Shown here: positions 1-6,842 of the stretch, piece by piece
Layout: every line of letters begins with the position of its first letter
How positions within the stretch are numbered: position 1 is the stretch's first letter
Assembly (NCBI GenBank): GCA_002325825.1
Contig: DCSW01000075.1
Span: forward strand, 1-7,134
Direction: 5' to 3'
DNA length: 7,134 nt
Origin: Collimonas sp. UBA1456
GTDB taxonomy: Bacteria > Pseudomonadota > Gammaproteobacteria > Burkholderiales > Burkholderiaceae_D
Notes under the pieces: generated by a model
Told to the model about the DNA's origin: nothing
Seen by the model: only the letters and a program-made list of their open reading frames with translations
Databases searched by the model: none
Made by a program: the position numbers and the translations under genes

Positions 1-38
1 TACTTTTTAACTTTGCTTAAAAAGCGGAGATTACTCAT
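1..38 (-). CDS. Start of an unidentified gene, cut by the left edge
   Basis: A minus-strand ATG at 38-36 opens a frame that stays open to the window edge, giving MSNLRFLSKVKK and then running out. It is preceded by GAGGTGG (complement of 43-49), which pairs well with the 16S 3' end, at a spacing of 4-5 bases; no other minus-strand start in this stretch has such a site. The gap to the guaA stop is 55 bases on the same strand, so co-transcription with guaA is possible. The visible residues are basic and too few to name a family. They do not resemble the start of TadA, a common neighbour of guaA in related bacteria. The surrounding 93 bases are about 28% GC, far below guaA. An integrase or other island gene is one possibility, but nothing visible shows it. 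Confidence 0.5.
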   Translation of the reverse strand, partial: MSNLRFLSKVKK

Positions 39-42
39 AGTA

Positions 43-49
43 CCACCTC
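43..49 (-). promoter_or_regulatory. Ribosome binding site GAGGTGG for the edge gene
   Basis: On the minus strand GAGGTGG lies 4 bases before the ATG at 38. Six of its bases (GAGGTG) match the Shine-Dalgarno consensus, making it one of the best SD sites in the window. It is the main reason to believe a gene begins here. Confidence 0.5.
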
Positions 50-93
50 AAATATGTATTTTTTATATACATTTACAAGTGCCAGATGTATTT

Positions 94-1674
94 TCATTCC
101 CACTCAATCGTCGCAGGCGGCTTCCCGGAAATATCGTAAACCACCCGATTGATGCCGCGCACTTCATTGATAATGCGGTTGGACACCCGACCCAGCAACT
201 CGTGCGGCAGATGCGCCCAGTGTGCTGTCATGAAATCCTGGGTCTGCACTGCGCGCAAGGCAACCACGTATTCGTAGGTGCGACCGTCACCCATCACGCC
301 GACTGATTTGACCGGCAGGAAAACGGCGAATGCCTGGCTGGTCTTGTCGTACCAAGATTGGTCGCTGTCGTCCTTGGTATTGCGCAGTTCTTCGATAAAA
401 ATCGCATCAGCGCGGCGCAGCAGGTCGGCGAATTCTTTTTTGACTTCACCCAAGATGCGCACACCCAGACCCGGGCCTGGGAATGGATGGCGATATACCA
501 TCCCGTGCGGCAAACCAAGCGCAACGCCAAGTTTGCGGACTTCATCCTTAAATAGTTCGCGCAGCGGCTCCAGAAGCTTCAGATTCAGCGTTTTCGGCAG
601 GCCGCCAACGTTGTGGTGGCTCTTGATGGTGTGAGTGGCGTTCTTGCCCTTGCCTGCGCTTTCGATAACATCAGGATAAATCGTTCCTTGCGCCAGCCAT
701 TTGGCATTCTGCAACTTGGCCGATTCGGCCTGAAATACTTCGACGAACTCACAACCGATGATCTTGCGCTTGACTTCTGGATCGGTCTCGCCGGCCAGAT
801 GGCCAATGAACTGCGTAGTGGCGTCGACGTAGATTACCTTGACGCCGAGATTCTGGGCGAACATCTCCATCACCATCTTACCTTCATCGAGGCGCAACAG
901 GCCGTGGTCAACGAATACGCAGGTTAATTGATCGCCAATGGCGCGATGAATCAATGCCGCGGCCACGCTGCTATCGACACCGCCAGACAGACCCAGGATG
1001 ACCTCGTCGCTGCCAACCTGTTGGCGGATCAACTCAACTGCCTCGGCGATATAGTCCGGCATGTTCCAGTTGGGCTTGCAGCCGCAGATATCGATCACGA
1101 AGCGCTTCAGGATTGCTTCGCCTTGCACGGTGTGCGTCACTTCCGGATGAAACTGCACTGCGTAGAATTTGCGCTCTTCATCTGCCATCCCGGCAATCGG
1201 ACAGTTCGGGGTGGATGCCATCAGCTTGAAACCGGGCGGCATCTGCTCAACCTTATCGCCGTGGCTCATCCAGACCTTCAGCATGAAATGCGCATCCGGC
1301 GTGACGAAATCGCTGATATCCTTCAACAGCGCAGTATGACCGCGTGCCCGCACTTCGGCGTAACCGAATTCGCGGACCTTACCCATCTTGACCTTTCCGC
1401 CCAATTGTTCAGCCATGGTTTGCATGCCATAGCAGATGCCGAGAACCGACACACCCAGCTCAAACACCGCTTGCGGTGCGCGCGGCGTGTCGCCGTCGGT
1501 AACGCTGTTGGGGCCACCAGACAGGATCACACCGGCAGCGCCATAGCTACAAATGAATTCATCGGACACATCGTAGGGATAGACTTCGGCAAACACACCA
1601 ACGTCGCGCACGCGACGTGCGATCAACTGTGTTACCTGGGAGCCGAAATCGAGGATGAGAATTTTTGAGTGCAT
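94..1674 (-). CDS. guaA: GMP synthase (glutamine-hydrolysing)
   Basis: This enzyme makes GMP from XMP, ATP and glutamine, the last step of guanine nucleotide synthesis, in the cytoplasm. The 526 residues match the usual bacterial length of about 525. The N-terminal class I glutamine amidotransferase domain (about 4-195) has the nucleophile Cys81 in GICYGMQ and the rest of the triad at His176 and Glu178 in QFHPEV. The ATP pyrophosphatase domain follows, with the P-loop SGGVDSS at 230-236. The C-terminal dimerisation domain ends in the typical PPATIEWE. The start at 1674 gives the canonical N-terminus leading into LILDFGSQ; the upstream sequence has only a weak CAGG-type binding site. It lies 190 bases downstream of guaB on the same strand, and the two form the IMP-to-GMP branch. 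No lesion is visible. The 3' end of guaA is a known integration site for genomic islands. Confidence 0.98.
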   Translation of the reverse strand: MHSKILILDFGSQVTQLIARRVRDVGVFAEVYPYDVSDEFICSYGAAGVILSGGPNSVTDGDTPRAPQAVFELGVSVLGICYGMQTMAEQLGGKVKMGKVREFGYAEVRARGHTALLKDISDFVTPDAHFMLKVWMSHGDKVEQMPPGFKLMASTPNCPIAGMADEERKFYAVQFHPEVTHTVQGEAILKRFVIDICGCKPNWNMPDYIAEAVELIRQQVGSDEVILGLSGGVDSSVAAALIHRAIGDQLTCVFVDHGLLRLDEGKMVMEMFAQNLGVKVIYVDATTQFIGHLAGETDPEVKRKIIGCEFVEVFQAESAKLQNAKWLAQGTIYPDVIESAGKGKNATHTIKSHHNVGGLPKTLNLKLLEPLRELFKDEVRKLGVALGLPHGMVYRHPFPGPGLGVRILGEVKKEFADLLRRADAIFIEELRNTKDDSDQSWYDKTSQAFAVFLPVKSVGVMGDGRTYEYVVALRAVQTQDFMTAHWAHLPHELLGRVSNRIINEVRGINRVVYDISGKPPATIEWE

Positions 1675-1711
1675 GGTAGATGCCTGGTAGCTGGTTTAGC
1701 AAAAAAATCTA

Positions 1712-1794
1712 TAATAGGACTTGTGCAAAATGGTTCCGACAACCTACGGCAAGGAGGAGTAACGCCGTTGTGACGATTTGCACAAGTTTTATTA
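1712..1794. repeat. 18-bp inverted repeat with inner hairpin between guaB and guaA
   Basis: The arms are TAATAGGACTTGTGCAAA (1712-1729) and TTTGCACAAGTTTTATTA (1777-1794). They pair over 18 positions, with 11 perfect pairs at the inner end; the only two imperfect positions (1717-1718 against 1788-1789) would be G-U pairs in a plus-strand RNA. Inside, ACGGC (1746-1750) pairs with GCCGT (1764-1768), and the 13-base loop contains AAGGAGG. A perfect TATAAT (1710-1715) overlaps the left arm on the plus strand, and TTTTATT follows the core stem, as in a small RNA ended by its own hairpin. On the minus strand the structure lies in the guaA leader and is followed by seven Ts (1701-1707). It could be a MITE-like insertion, a small RNA gene or a guaA leader structure; sequence alone does not decide. 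Confidence 0.6.
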
Positions 1795-1801
1795 AAGTGC
1801 A

Positions 1802-1834
1802 CGCGCCACCGGCGATAATCCCGCAGATGGCGCG
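1802..1834 (-). terminator. Stem-loop after guaB, possible terminator or attenuator
   Basis: CGCGCCA (1802-1808) and TGGCGCG (1828-1834) form a perfect 7-bp GC-rich stem with a 19-base loop, starting about 30 bases beyond the guaB stop. On the minus strand it is followed by TGCACTTTAATAAAAC, which is AT-rich but lacks a continuous run of Ts, so it is a weak intrinsic terminator at best. It could partly uncouple guaA from guaB or protect the guaB mRNA end. Confidence 0.4.
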
Positions 1835-1864
1835 CCTAAACTAGATCACTGAATAACCCCGCTA

Positions 1865-3325
<1,461 letters not shown>

Positions 3326-3331
3326 AGTTTT

Positions 3332-3357
3332 TCCTACAGATATAAAACCAAATTATA
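3332..3357 (-). promoter_or_regulatory. guaB promoter -10 box and ribosome binding site
   Basis: On the minus strand a perfect TATAAT (complement of 3352-3357) is followed by a short leader and AGGA (complement of 3332-3335) six bases before the guaB ATG. A -35 box is not obvious: TTAGGC at 18-bp spacing matches TTGACA poorly. The 5' untranslated region would be only about 20 bases, leaving no room for a leader riboswitch. Confidence 0.55.
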
Positions 3358-3506
3358 CAGAAATCTGCGCCAGTCGCCTAACTCTGCAGAAAACCATCAA
3401 ATTTATTTCAACAAAGCACTATTTATTAATTGACATGGGATATAAAATATTAGACGATTCGTTCCCCGCTCTGCCTACCTCCTCCTCACGCGTCAAAGAA
3501 CAAGTA

Positions 3507-3959
3507 ATGAAAGTGATATGCCTGAAACAGGCTTTGTACACCGCTGCAGTGCTAGCCTTGTTTGGCATTGCTACTTCAGCCCTGGCGCAATTCGTGTGGC
3601 TGGATGAAAAAGGCGTGAAATAATATTCAGATATGCTGCCGCCCTCTCGGCTCTCAACAAACGCATCCTGAAGGCCCCGGGCTACAAGCCTACCGCGCAG
3701 CAATTACTCCGATGCGACCGAAGCCGGCACTGACAGCAAGGCAGACGCCAAGGTGCCACCCAGCATTGCCGATCCAAATGCAGCTTTCCAAGAACGCAAG
3801 GCCAATAAGGCAGCCAATTACGCCAATGCCAGCGCCACAACCAACGCACGCCAAATTCTGGTGCACGCATCGCCAAAACCGACGCCAAAGGTCAGCGTTC
3901 GTACATCAGTTACGAACAACGCGCCCCCCCGGAAAGACGGTCACGCCCTCTGATCAAGC
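3507..3959 (+). pseudogene. Decayed DUF4124-type exported protein gene
   Basis: The reading starts at ATG 3507 with a good signal peptide: basic MKVICLK, a hydrophobic core, and a likely cut after SALA at residue 27. It is followed by QFVWLDEKGVK, the typical start of a DUF4124 domain (W.DE.G..QYSD.PP). The next codon, where the family usually has Gln, is TAA (3621-3623), consistent with a CAA-to-TAA change. Family-like sequence continues beyond it as YSDM and PPS. NKRILKAPGYKPTAQQ then appears from 3656 in the +2 frame, NYSDATEAGTDSKADAK from 3702 back in the first frame, and NSGARIAKTDAKGQRSYIS from 3854 again in the +2 frame. A run of seven Cs (3924-3930) lies near the end. One stop plus at least three frame changes make a sequencing error unlikely. 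The 3' boundary is approximate. The intact family members are small, probably periplasmic proteins of unclear role. It faces rnfH. Confidence 0.78.
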
Positions 3960-3966
3960 GCGCCTC

Positions 3967-4293
3967 TCAGCGGAATTTTTTATCGGCCCGCTTACGGCGC
4001 GACTCCATTGGATCAGCTATCAGCGGCCGGTATATTTCGATGCGATCGCGATCTCGCAGCACCGTACCAAGTGTCTTCAGCTTGCCATAGATACCAACCC
4101 GCCAGCAACTCAAATCAATTTCGTGCATTTCCTCCAGCAAGCCGCTGCGCTTGATGCCATCATGAAGTGATGTACCGACCGGTACATCCAACTCACGCAA
4201 GACCTGACGCTCGGGGGTGGCGTGACAGACCTGTATCCGGATCAGCATGCCAAGCGCGGCATTTTCATCAATGTTTACTAGCCGCTCAGTCAT
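3967..4293 (-). CDS. rnfH: RnfH/RatB family ubiquitin-like protein
   Basis: This is a small cytoplasmic beta-grasp protein of the RnfH family (UPF0125), known as RatB/PasI in enterobacteria. Its biochemical role is not established, despite the name taken from linkage to rnf genes. From the start chosen here it has 108 residues. Family hallmarks are ATPERQ (25-30), ELDVPVGTSL (34-43), the SGLLEE segment (50-55), VGIYGKLKTL (66-75) and the near-invariant RIEIYRPLIADP (84-95), followed by a basic tail SRRKRADKK. The ATG at 4293-4291 overlaps the end of ratA by 8 bases, suggesting translational coupling; no clear Shine-Dalgarno site is visible. An upstream ATG at 4338 would extend 53 bases into ratA and is less likely. 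An internal ATG at 4248 would give a shorter N-terminus closer to most family members and cannot be excluded. It is convergent with the DUF4124 pseudogene, and no terminator is visible between them. Confidence 0.92.
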   Translation of the reverse strand: MTERLVNIDENAALGMLIRIQVCHATPERQVLRELDVPVGTSLHDGIKRSGLLEEMHEIDLSCWRVGIYGKLKTLGTVLRDRDRIEIYRPLIADPMESRRKRADKKFR

Positions 4294-4726
4294 GATGACC
4301 ATAGACTGCATCGGCACGCCTGCAGAATGCATCGACAAAACTATTGGCGATAGTACTGAATACCGGACCGATCAGTTTCTCCAGGATGCGGTTGGAAAAT
4401 TCGTAGTGCATGTCGAATTCGATTTTGCAGGCATCGGCGCGTAGCGCCTTGAAATTCCAGTTGCCGTCTAGATGCTTGAACGGCCCTTCGAGCAGGCGCA
4501 TCTGCATCGCCCCCGGAGGAGTGTTGCTGTTTTCCGTGGTAAAAGATTGCCTGATACCATGGTAATGTATGTTCAGCGTCGCCACCAACCTGCCCTCGCC
4601 ACGTTCACGAACCTCGACGCCACCGCACCACGACAGGAATTGCGGATAATCCTCTACCCGGTCGACCAACGCGAACATCTGTTCAGCGCTATATCCCAAA
4701 AGTACCGTTTTATCTACTACTGCCAT
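4286..4726 (-). CDS. ratA: RatA / COQ10-like START-domain protein
   Basis: The 146-residue product belongs to the polyketide cyclase/START-like family that includes bacterial RatA (PasT, YfjG) and mitochondrial Coq10. E. coli RatA has been reported to bind the 50S subunit and hinder 70S formation, while its Coq10 likeness suggests handling of ubiquinone; which applies here cannot be read from the sequence. Recognisable parts are V..VEDYPQFLSWCGG (21-36), the strand LVATLNIHYHGIRQSF (47-62), GPFKHLDGNWNF (81-92), the FDMHYEF strand (104-110), and the long C-terminal helix (about 113-140) that closes the hydrophobic cavity. The length agrees with the family. The ATG at 4726 gives the expected short N-terminus; its binding site is poor. 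It is divergent from smpB across 67 bases and overlaps rnfH by 8 bases, as in the widely conserved smpB / ratA-rnfH arrangement. Confidence 0.93.
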   Translation of the reverse strand: MAVVDKTVLLGYSAEQMFALVDRVEDYPQFLSWCGGVEVRERGEGRLVATLNIHYHGIRQSFTTENSNTPPGAMQMRLLEGPFKHLDGNWNFKALRADACKIEFDMHYEFSNRILEKLIGPVFSTIANSFVDAFCRRADAVYGHHD

Positions 4727-4740
4727 TGAATATCAGCCAT

Positions 4741-4769
4741 TTGATAGAATCACAACTTAAAATTTTAAC
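4741..4769 (+). promoter_or_regulatory. Candidate smpB promoter in the divergent ratA-smpB gap
   Basis: TTGATA (4741-4746, five of six matches to the -35 consensus) is followed after 17 bases by TTTAAC (4764-4769, four of six matches to the -10 consensus). This would place the start about 18 bases before the smpB ATG. The gap is only 67 bases, so the ratA promoter must lie in the same DNA on the other strand; I could not pick convincing boxes for it. Confidence 0.4.
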
Positions 4770-4793
4770 TGAACTGCGCGATTTTCCTAATAC

Positions 4794-5243
4794 ATGAGCA
4801 TTATTGATAATAAAAAAGTCTTCCACGATTACTTCATCGAAGAGCGTTTCGAAGCTGGCATGGAATTGCACGGCTGGGAAGTCAAGGCAATTCGGGTCGG
4901 ACGCGCCCAACTGAAAGAAGCCTACGTGATCGTCCGCAACGGCGAGGTATTCCTGTTCGGAGCCCATATCAGCGCCCTCCTAAGCGCCTCCAGCCACGTT
5001 CACCCGGAAGCGGTGCGGACCCGCAAGCTATTGCTGCACGCCGAAGAAATCAAGAAACTGCTCGGCAAGGTGGAGCGCTCCGGTTATACGCTGGTGCCAA
5101 TCAACCTGCATTACCTGCACGGCCGCATCAAATGCGAGATCGGCCTGGCGAAGGGCAAGAAGCAGCATGACAAGCGCGCTACCGAACGCGAACGCGACGG
5201 CCAGCGCGAAGTCGCGGCGGCAATGAAACAACATCGGCGTTAA
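4794..5243 (+). CDS. smpB: SsrA-binding protein SmpB
   Basis: SmpB binds the tRNA-like part of tmRNA and brings it to ribosomes stalled on broken mRNA, so that the unfinished protein is tagged for degradation and the ribosome is released. The 149 residues are close to the usual 150-160. The OB-fold core shows the family signature DYFIEERFEAGMELHGWEVKA (12-32), then LFGAHIS (54-60), the TRKLLLH segment (76-82), and GLAKGKKQHDKR (117-128), the most conserved stretch. The basic tail after 129 (ERERD...MKQHRR) is the part that enters the empty mRNA channel in known SmpB structures. The ATG at 4794 gives the expected short N-terminus MSIIDNKK; no strong Shine-Dalgarno site precedes it. It is transcribed away from ratA and ends in a strong hairpin. 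The tmRNA gene is not in the window. Confidence 0.97.
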   Translation: MSIIDNKKVFHDYFIEERFEAGMELHGWEVKAIRVGRAQLKEAYVIVRNGEVFLFGAHISALLSASSHVHPEAVRTRKLLLHAEEIKKLLGKVERSGYTLVPINLHYLHGRIKCEIGLAKGKKQHDKRATERERDGQREVAAAMKQHRR

Positions 5244-5249
5244 CACGTC

Positions 5250-5303
5250 GCGGCAAAAACAGCCCCGGCGCAACATCAGTTGCACCGGGGCTGTTTTTGC
5301 CGC
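5250..5303. terminator. Bidirectional intrinsic terminator between smpB and qmcA
   Basis: A 24-bp stem (5250-5273 with 5280-5303) closes on the six-base loop CATCAG with a single imperfect position (5269/5284). That position is C-A in a plus-strand RNA and a G-U pair in a minus-strand RNA. Both strands show the core CCCCGG...CCGGGG followed by CTGTTTTTG, so it can end smpB, 6 bases past its stop, and the convergent qmcA, 30 bases past its stop. The A-tract and T-tract are built into the stem. Confidence 0.9.
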
Positions 5304-5333
5304 TATTTTTGCCTTCTGGTTTGCCGTTTGGAC

Positions 5334-6254
5334 TTAAGATTTACTGCCCTGCGTTTTCACCACTTGCATGGCCGCTGCAATCAATCCGCTCATGTCACTC
5401 ATATTGGCCGGCACGATGATCGAATTATTGGTTTTCGCCAGTTGACCGAAGGCCGCGACATATTGCTCGGCCACTTTCAGGTTGACCGCATCAGAACCGC
5501 CCGGCGACTGAATAGCAGCGGCAGTCTTGCGGATCGCCTCAGCGCTCGCTTCGGCAATCGACAGGATCGCTGCAGCCTGACCTTGGGCACGATTGATGGA
5601 TGCCTGTTTCTCACCTTCCGATTTGGCAATCGATGCTTCACGCTCGCCGGTTGCGATATTGATCTGCTCCTGCTTGCGACCTTCAGATGCAGCGATCAAC
5701 GCCCGCTTCTCGCGCTCCGCAGTAATCTGCGCCTGCATCGCGTGCAGAATTTCTTTTGGTGGCGTCAGGTCCTTGATTTCATAACGCAACACCTTGACGC
5801 CCCAGTTAGCAGCCGACTCATCGATCGCACCGACGATCGTCGTGTTGATGTGATCGCGCTCTTCAAATGTCTTGTCGAGTTCCATCTTGCCGATCACCGA
5901 ACGCAAGGTGGTTTGCGCCAGTTGCGTGATCGCGGCAATATAGTTGGATGAGCCGTAAGAAGCACGCATCGGATCAGTGATTTGAAAATACAAAATGCCG
6001 TCGACCTGCAATTGGGTATTGTCGCGGGTGATGCAAATCTGCGGCGGCACATCCAGCGGAATTTCCTTCAGCACGTGCTTGTAGGCCACGCGATCAATAA
6101 ATGGCACCACGATACTCAAGCCAGGACCAAGTGTGGCGTGATACTTACCCAGCCGCTCCACCACCCATGCATGCTGCTGCGGTACCACCTTGATCGTTTT
6201 TGCAATAAATATGATCGCGATGACCAACAGGATTAATGATACGCTTCCGAACAT
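5334..6254 (-). CDS. qmcA: SPFH/band-7 membrane protein, QmcA/paraslipin type
   Basis: This is a 306-residue member of the stomatin/prohibitin/flotillin superfamily, close in length to E. coli QmcA (305). These proteins form large membrane-bound oligomers and influence membrane quality control, for example through FtsH-type proteases; the exact function is not settled. A single N-terminal membrane segment lies at about 4-20. The band-7 domain covers about 22-180, with VVPQQHAWVVERLGKY (23-38), GPGLSIVVPFIDRV (43-56), LDVPPQICITRDN (67-79) and GVKVLRYEIKDLTPP (152-166). A charged, Ala/Glu-rich coiled coil follows (about 170-245) with repeats of the type GEREASIAKSEGEKQ. The C-terminal helical part lies at about 255-300. 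The start at 6254 has AAGGA six bases upstream. It lies 123 bases downstream of nfeD on the same strand, the usual SPFH-NfeD partnership, and ends at the shared terminator. Confidence 0.94.
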   Translation of the reverse strand: MFGSVSLILLVIAIIFIAKTIKVVPQQHAWVVERLGKYHATLGPGLSIVVPFIDRVAYKHVLKEIPLDVPPQICITRDNTQLQVDGILYFQITDPMRASYGSSNYIAAITQLAQTTLRSVIGKMELDKTFEERDHINTTIVGAIDESAANWGVKVLRYEIKDLTPPKEILHAMQAQITAEREKRALIAASEGRKQEQINIATGEREASIAKSEGEKQASINRAQGQAAAILSIAEASAEAIRKTAAAIQSPGGSDAVNLKVAEQYVAAFGQLAKTNNSIIVPANMSDMSGLIAAAMQVVKTQGSKS

Positions 6255-6284
6255 AATTTTTCCTTATAAATTAAAGACAAGATC

Positions 6285-6323
6285 ATTTGCCATATCGATA
6301 AATAATCTACAAAAATGGCAAAT
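6285..6323. repeat. ATTTGCCAT/ATGGCAAAT inverted repeat upstream of qmcA
   Basis: Two perfect 9-base arms, ATTTGCCAT (6285-6293) and ATGGCAAAT (6315-6323), lie in opposite orientation with centres 30 bases apart, about three helical turns, in the AT-rich nfeD-qmcA gap. The proximal arm ends 30 bases before the qmcA start codon. It could be a pair of operator half-sites or an RNA hairpin with a 21-base loop. A related ATTTGCCAA occurs upstream of nfeD at 6883-6891. Confidence 0.45.
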
Positions 6324-6377
6324 AATTAAGAACGCTGGAAAACAGGCTAGTACGCAAGTTACTGTGTATTAATGCGA

Positions 6378-6842
6378 TTAGCGCTTACTCTGGGCATTGC
6401 CCACAATCAAGCAACTCCCGCGTATCTCGTAAATCACGTAAAGCCCGGATTGCGCGATAGCAGACGGCGCCAGTTCGACATCCCACATCGCGCCGCGATA
6501 TTTGGCCCGCGCTGCATACAAGTCAGCTACACCGGCAGTGCCCGGCTCATACCGCCATTGATCGACCACCAGCGACTGTCCGATATCCAGGTTAACATTG
6601 GGGTCGCGCTCCGCATGCACTTTGGTACGCCGGCCGAATTTGCTGCGCCTTAGAATGTGCGTAGCTGCCACTACTACCAACGCAGCAATCAGGAACTGCC
6701 ACTCAATATCCAGACCGACCAGTGCGGCGACACCCCCGACGGTGAAACCGATTGCCACCATTAATAAATAAAAGGTGGTACTGAACAACTCCAGCGCAAC
6801 CAGCACACCGGCAGCCAACATCCACATTATCCATCCGGCCAT
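6378..6842 (-). CDS. nfeD: NfeD-like membrane protein (short form)
   Basis: The 154-residue product fits the short NfeD class: hydrophobic N-terminal segments at about 5-22, 25-43 and 48-64, a basic turn (RRSKFGRR, 65-72), and a C-terminal OB-fold domain at about 86-149 with the small-beta pattern GQSLVVDQW, the RAKYRGAMWDVEL strand pair (112-124) and a final GSCLIVG. NfeD proteins usually sit next to an SPFH gene and are thought to act with it in the membrane; here qmcA follows on the same strand after 123 bases. The longer NfeD forms carry a ClpP-like protease domain, which is absent here, as is normal for this class. The ATG at 6842 is preceded by GGAG eight bases upstream and starts directly at the first membrane segment. 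The gene looks intact. The subfamily assignment is by pattern only. Confidence 0.88.
   Translation of the reverse strand: MAGWIMWMLAAGVLVALELFSTTFYLLMVAIGFTVGGVAALVGLDIEWQFLIAALVVVAATHILRRSKFGRRTKVHAERDPNVNLDIGQSLVVDQWRYEPGTAGVADLYAARAKYRGAMWDVELAPSAIAQSGLYVIYEIRGSCLIVGNAQSKR

Noticed and set aside
53..73. AT-rich palindrome ATGTAT...ATACAT after guaA as a terminator
   Set aside because: The stem is only 6 A/T-dominated pairs without a following T-run on the guaA strand, so it is too weak to call.
928..1668. Long plus-strand open frame of 246 codons opposite guaA
   Set aside because: It is antisense to a fully conserved guaA, has no recognisable domain, and its openness follows from guaA codon bias.
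3430..3458. Perfect TTGACA (3430-3435) as a plus-strand promoter for the DUF4124 gene
   Set aside because: The hexamer at 17-bp spacing is GACGAT, only three of six matches. The nearby TATAAA is 5 bases away, too close, so the match may be chance in AT-rich DNA.
3435..3506. Extension of the DUF4124 reading frame upstream to the ATG at 3435
   Set aside because: The 24 extra residues do not look like part of a signal peptide, no ribosome binding site precedes that ATG, and the ATG at 3507 starts a textbook signal sequence.
4717..4740. Seven-codon upstream frame overlapping the ratA start on the minus strand
   Set aside because: It has no ribosome binding site and is short enough to be chance; there is no evidence that it regulates ratA.
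5280..5951. Plus-strand open frame of 223 codons opposite qmcA
   Set aside because: It begins inside the smpB terminator and is a shadow of the qmcA frame; its composition is that of reverse-strand codons.
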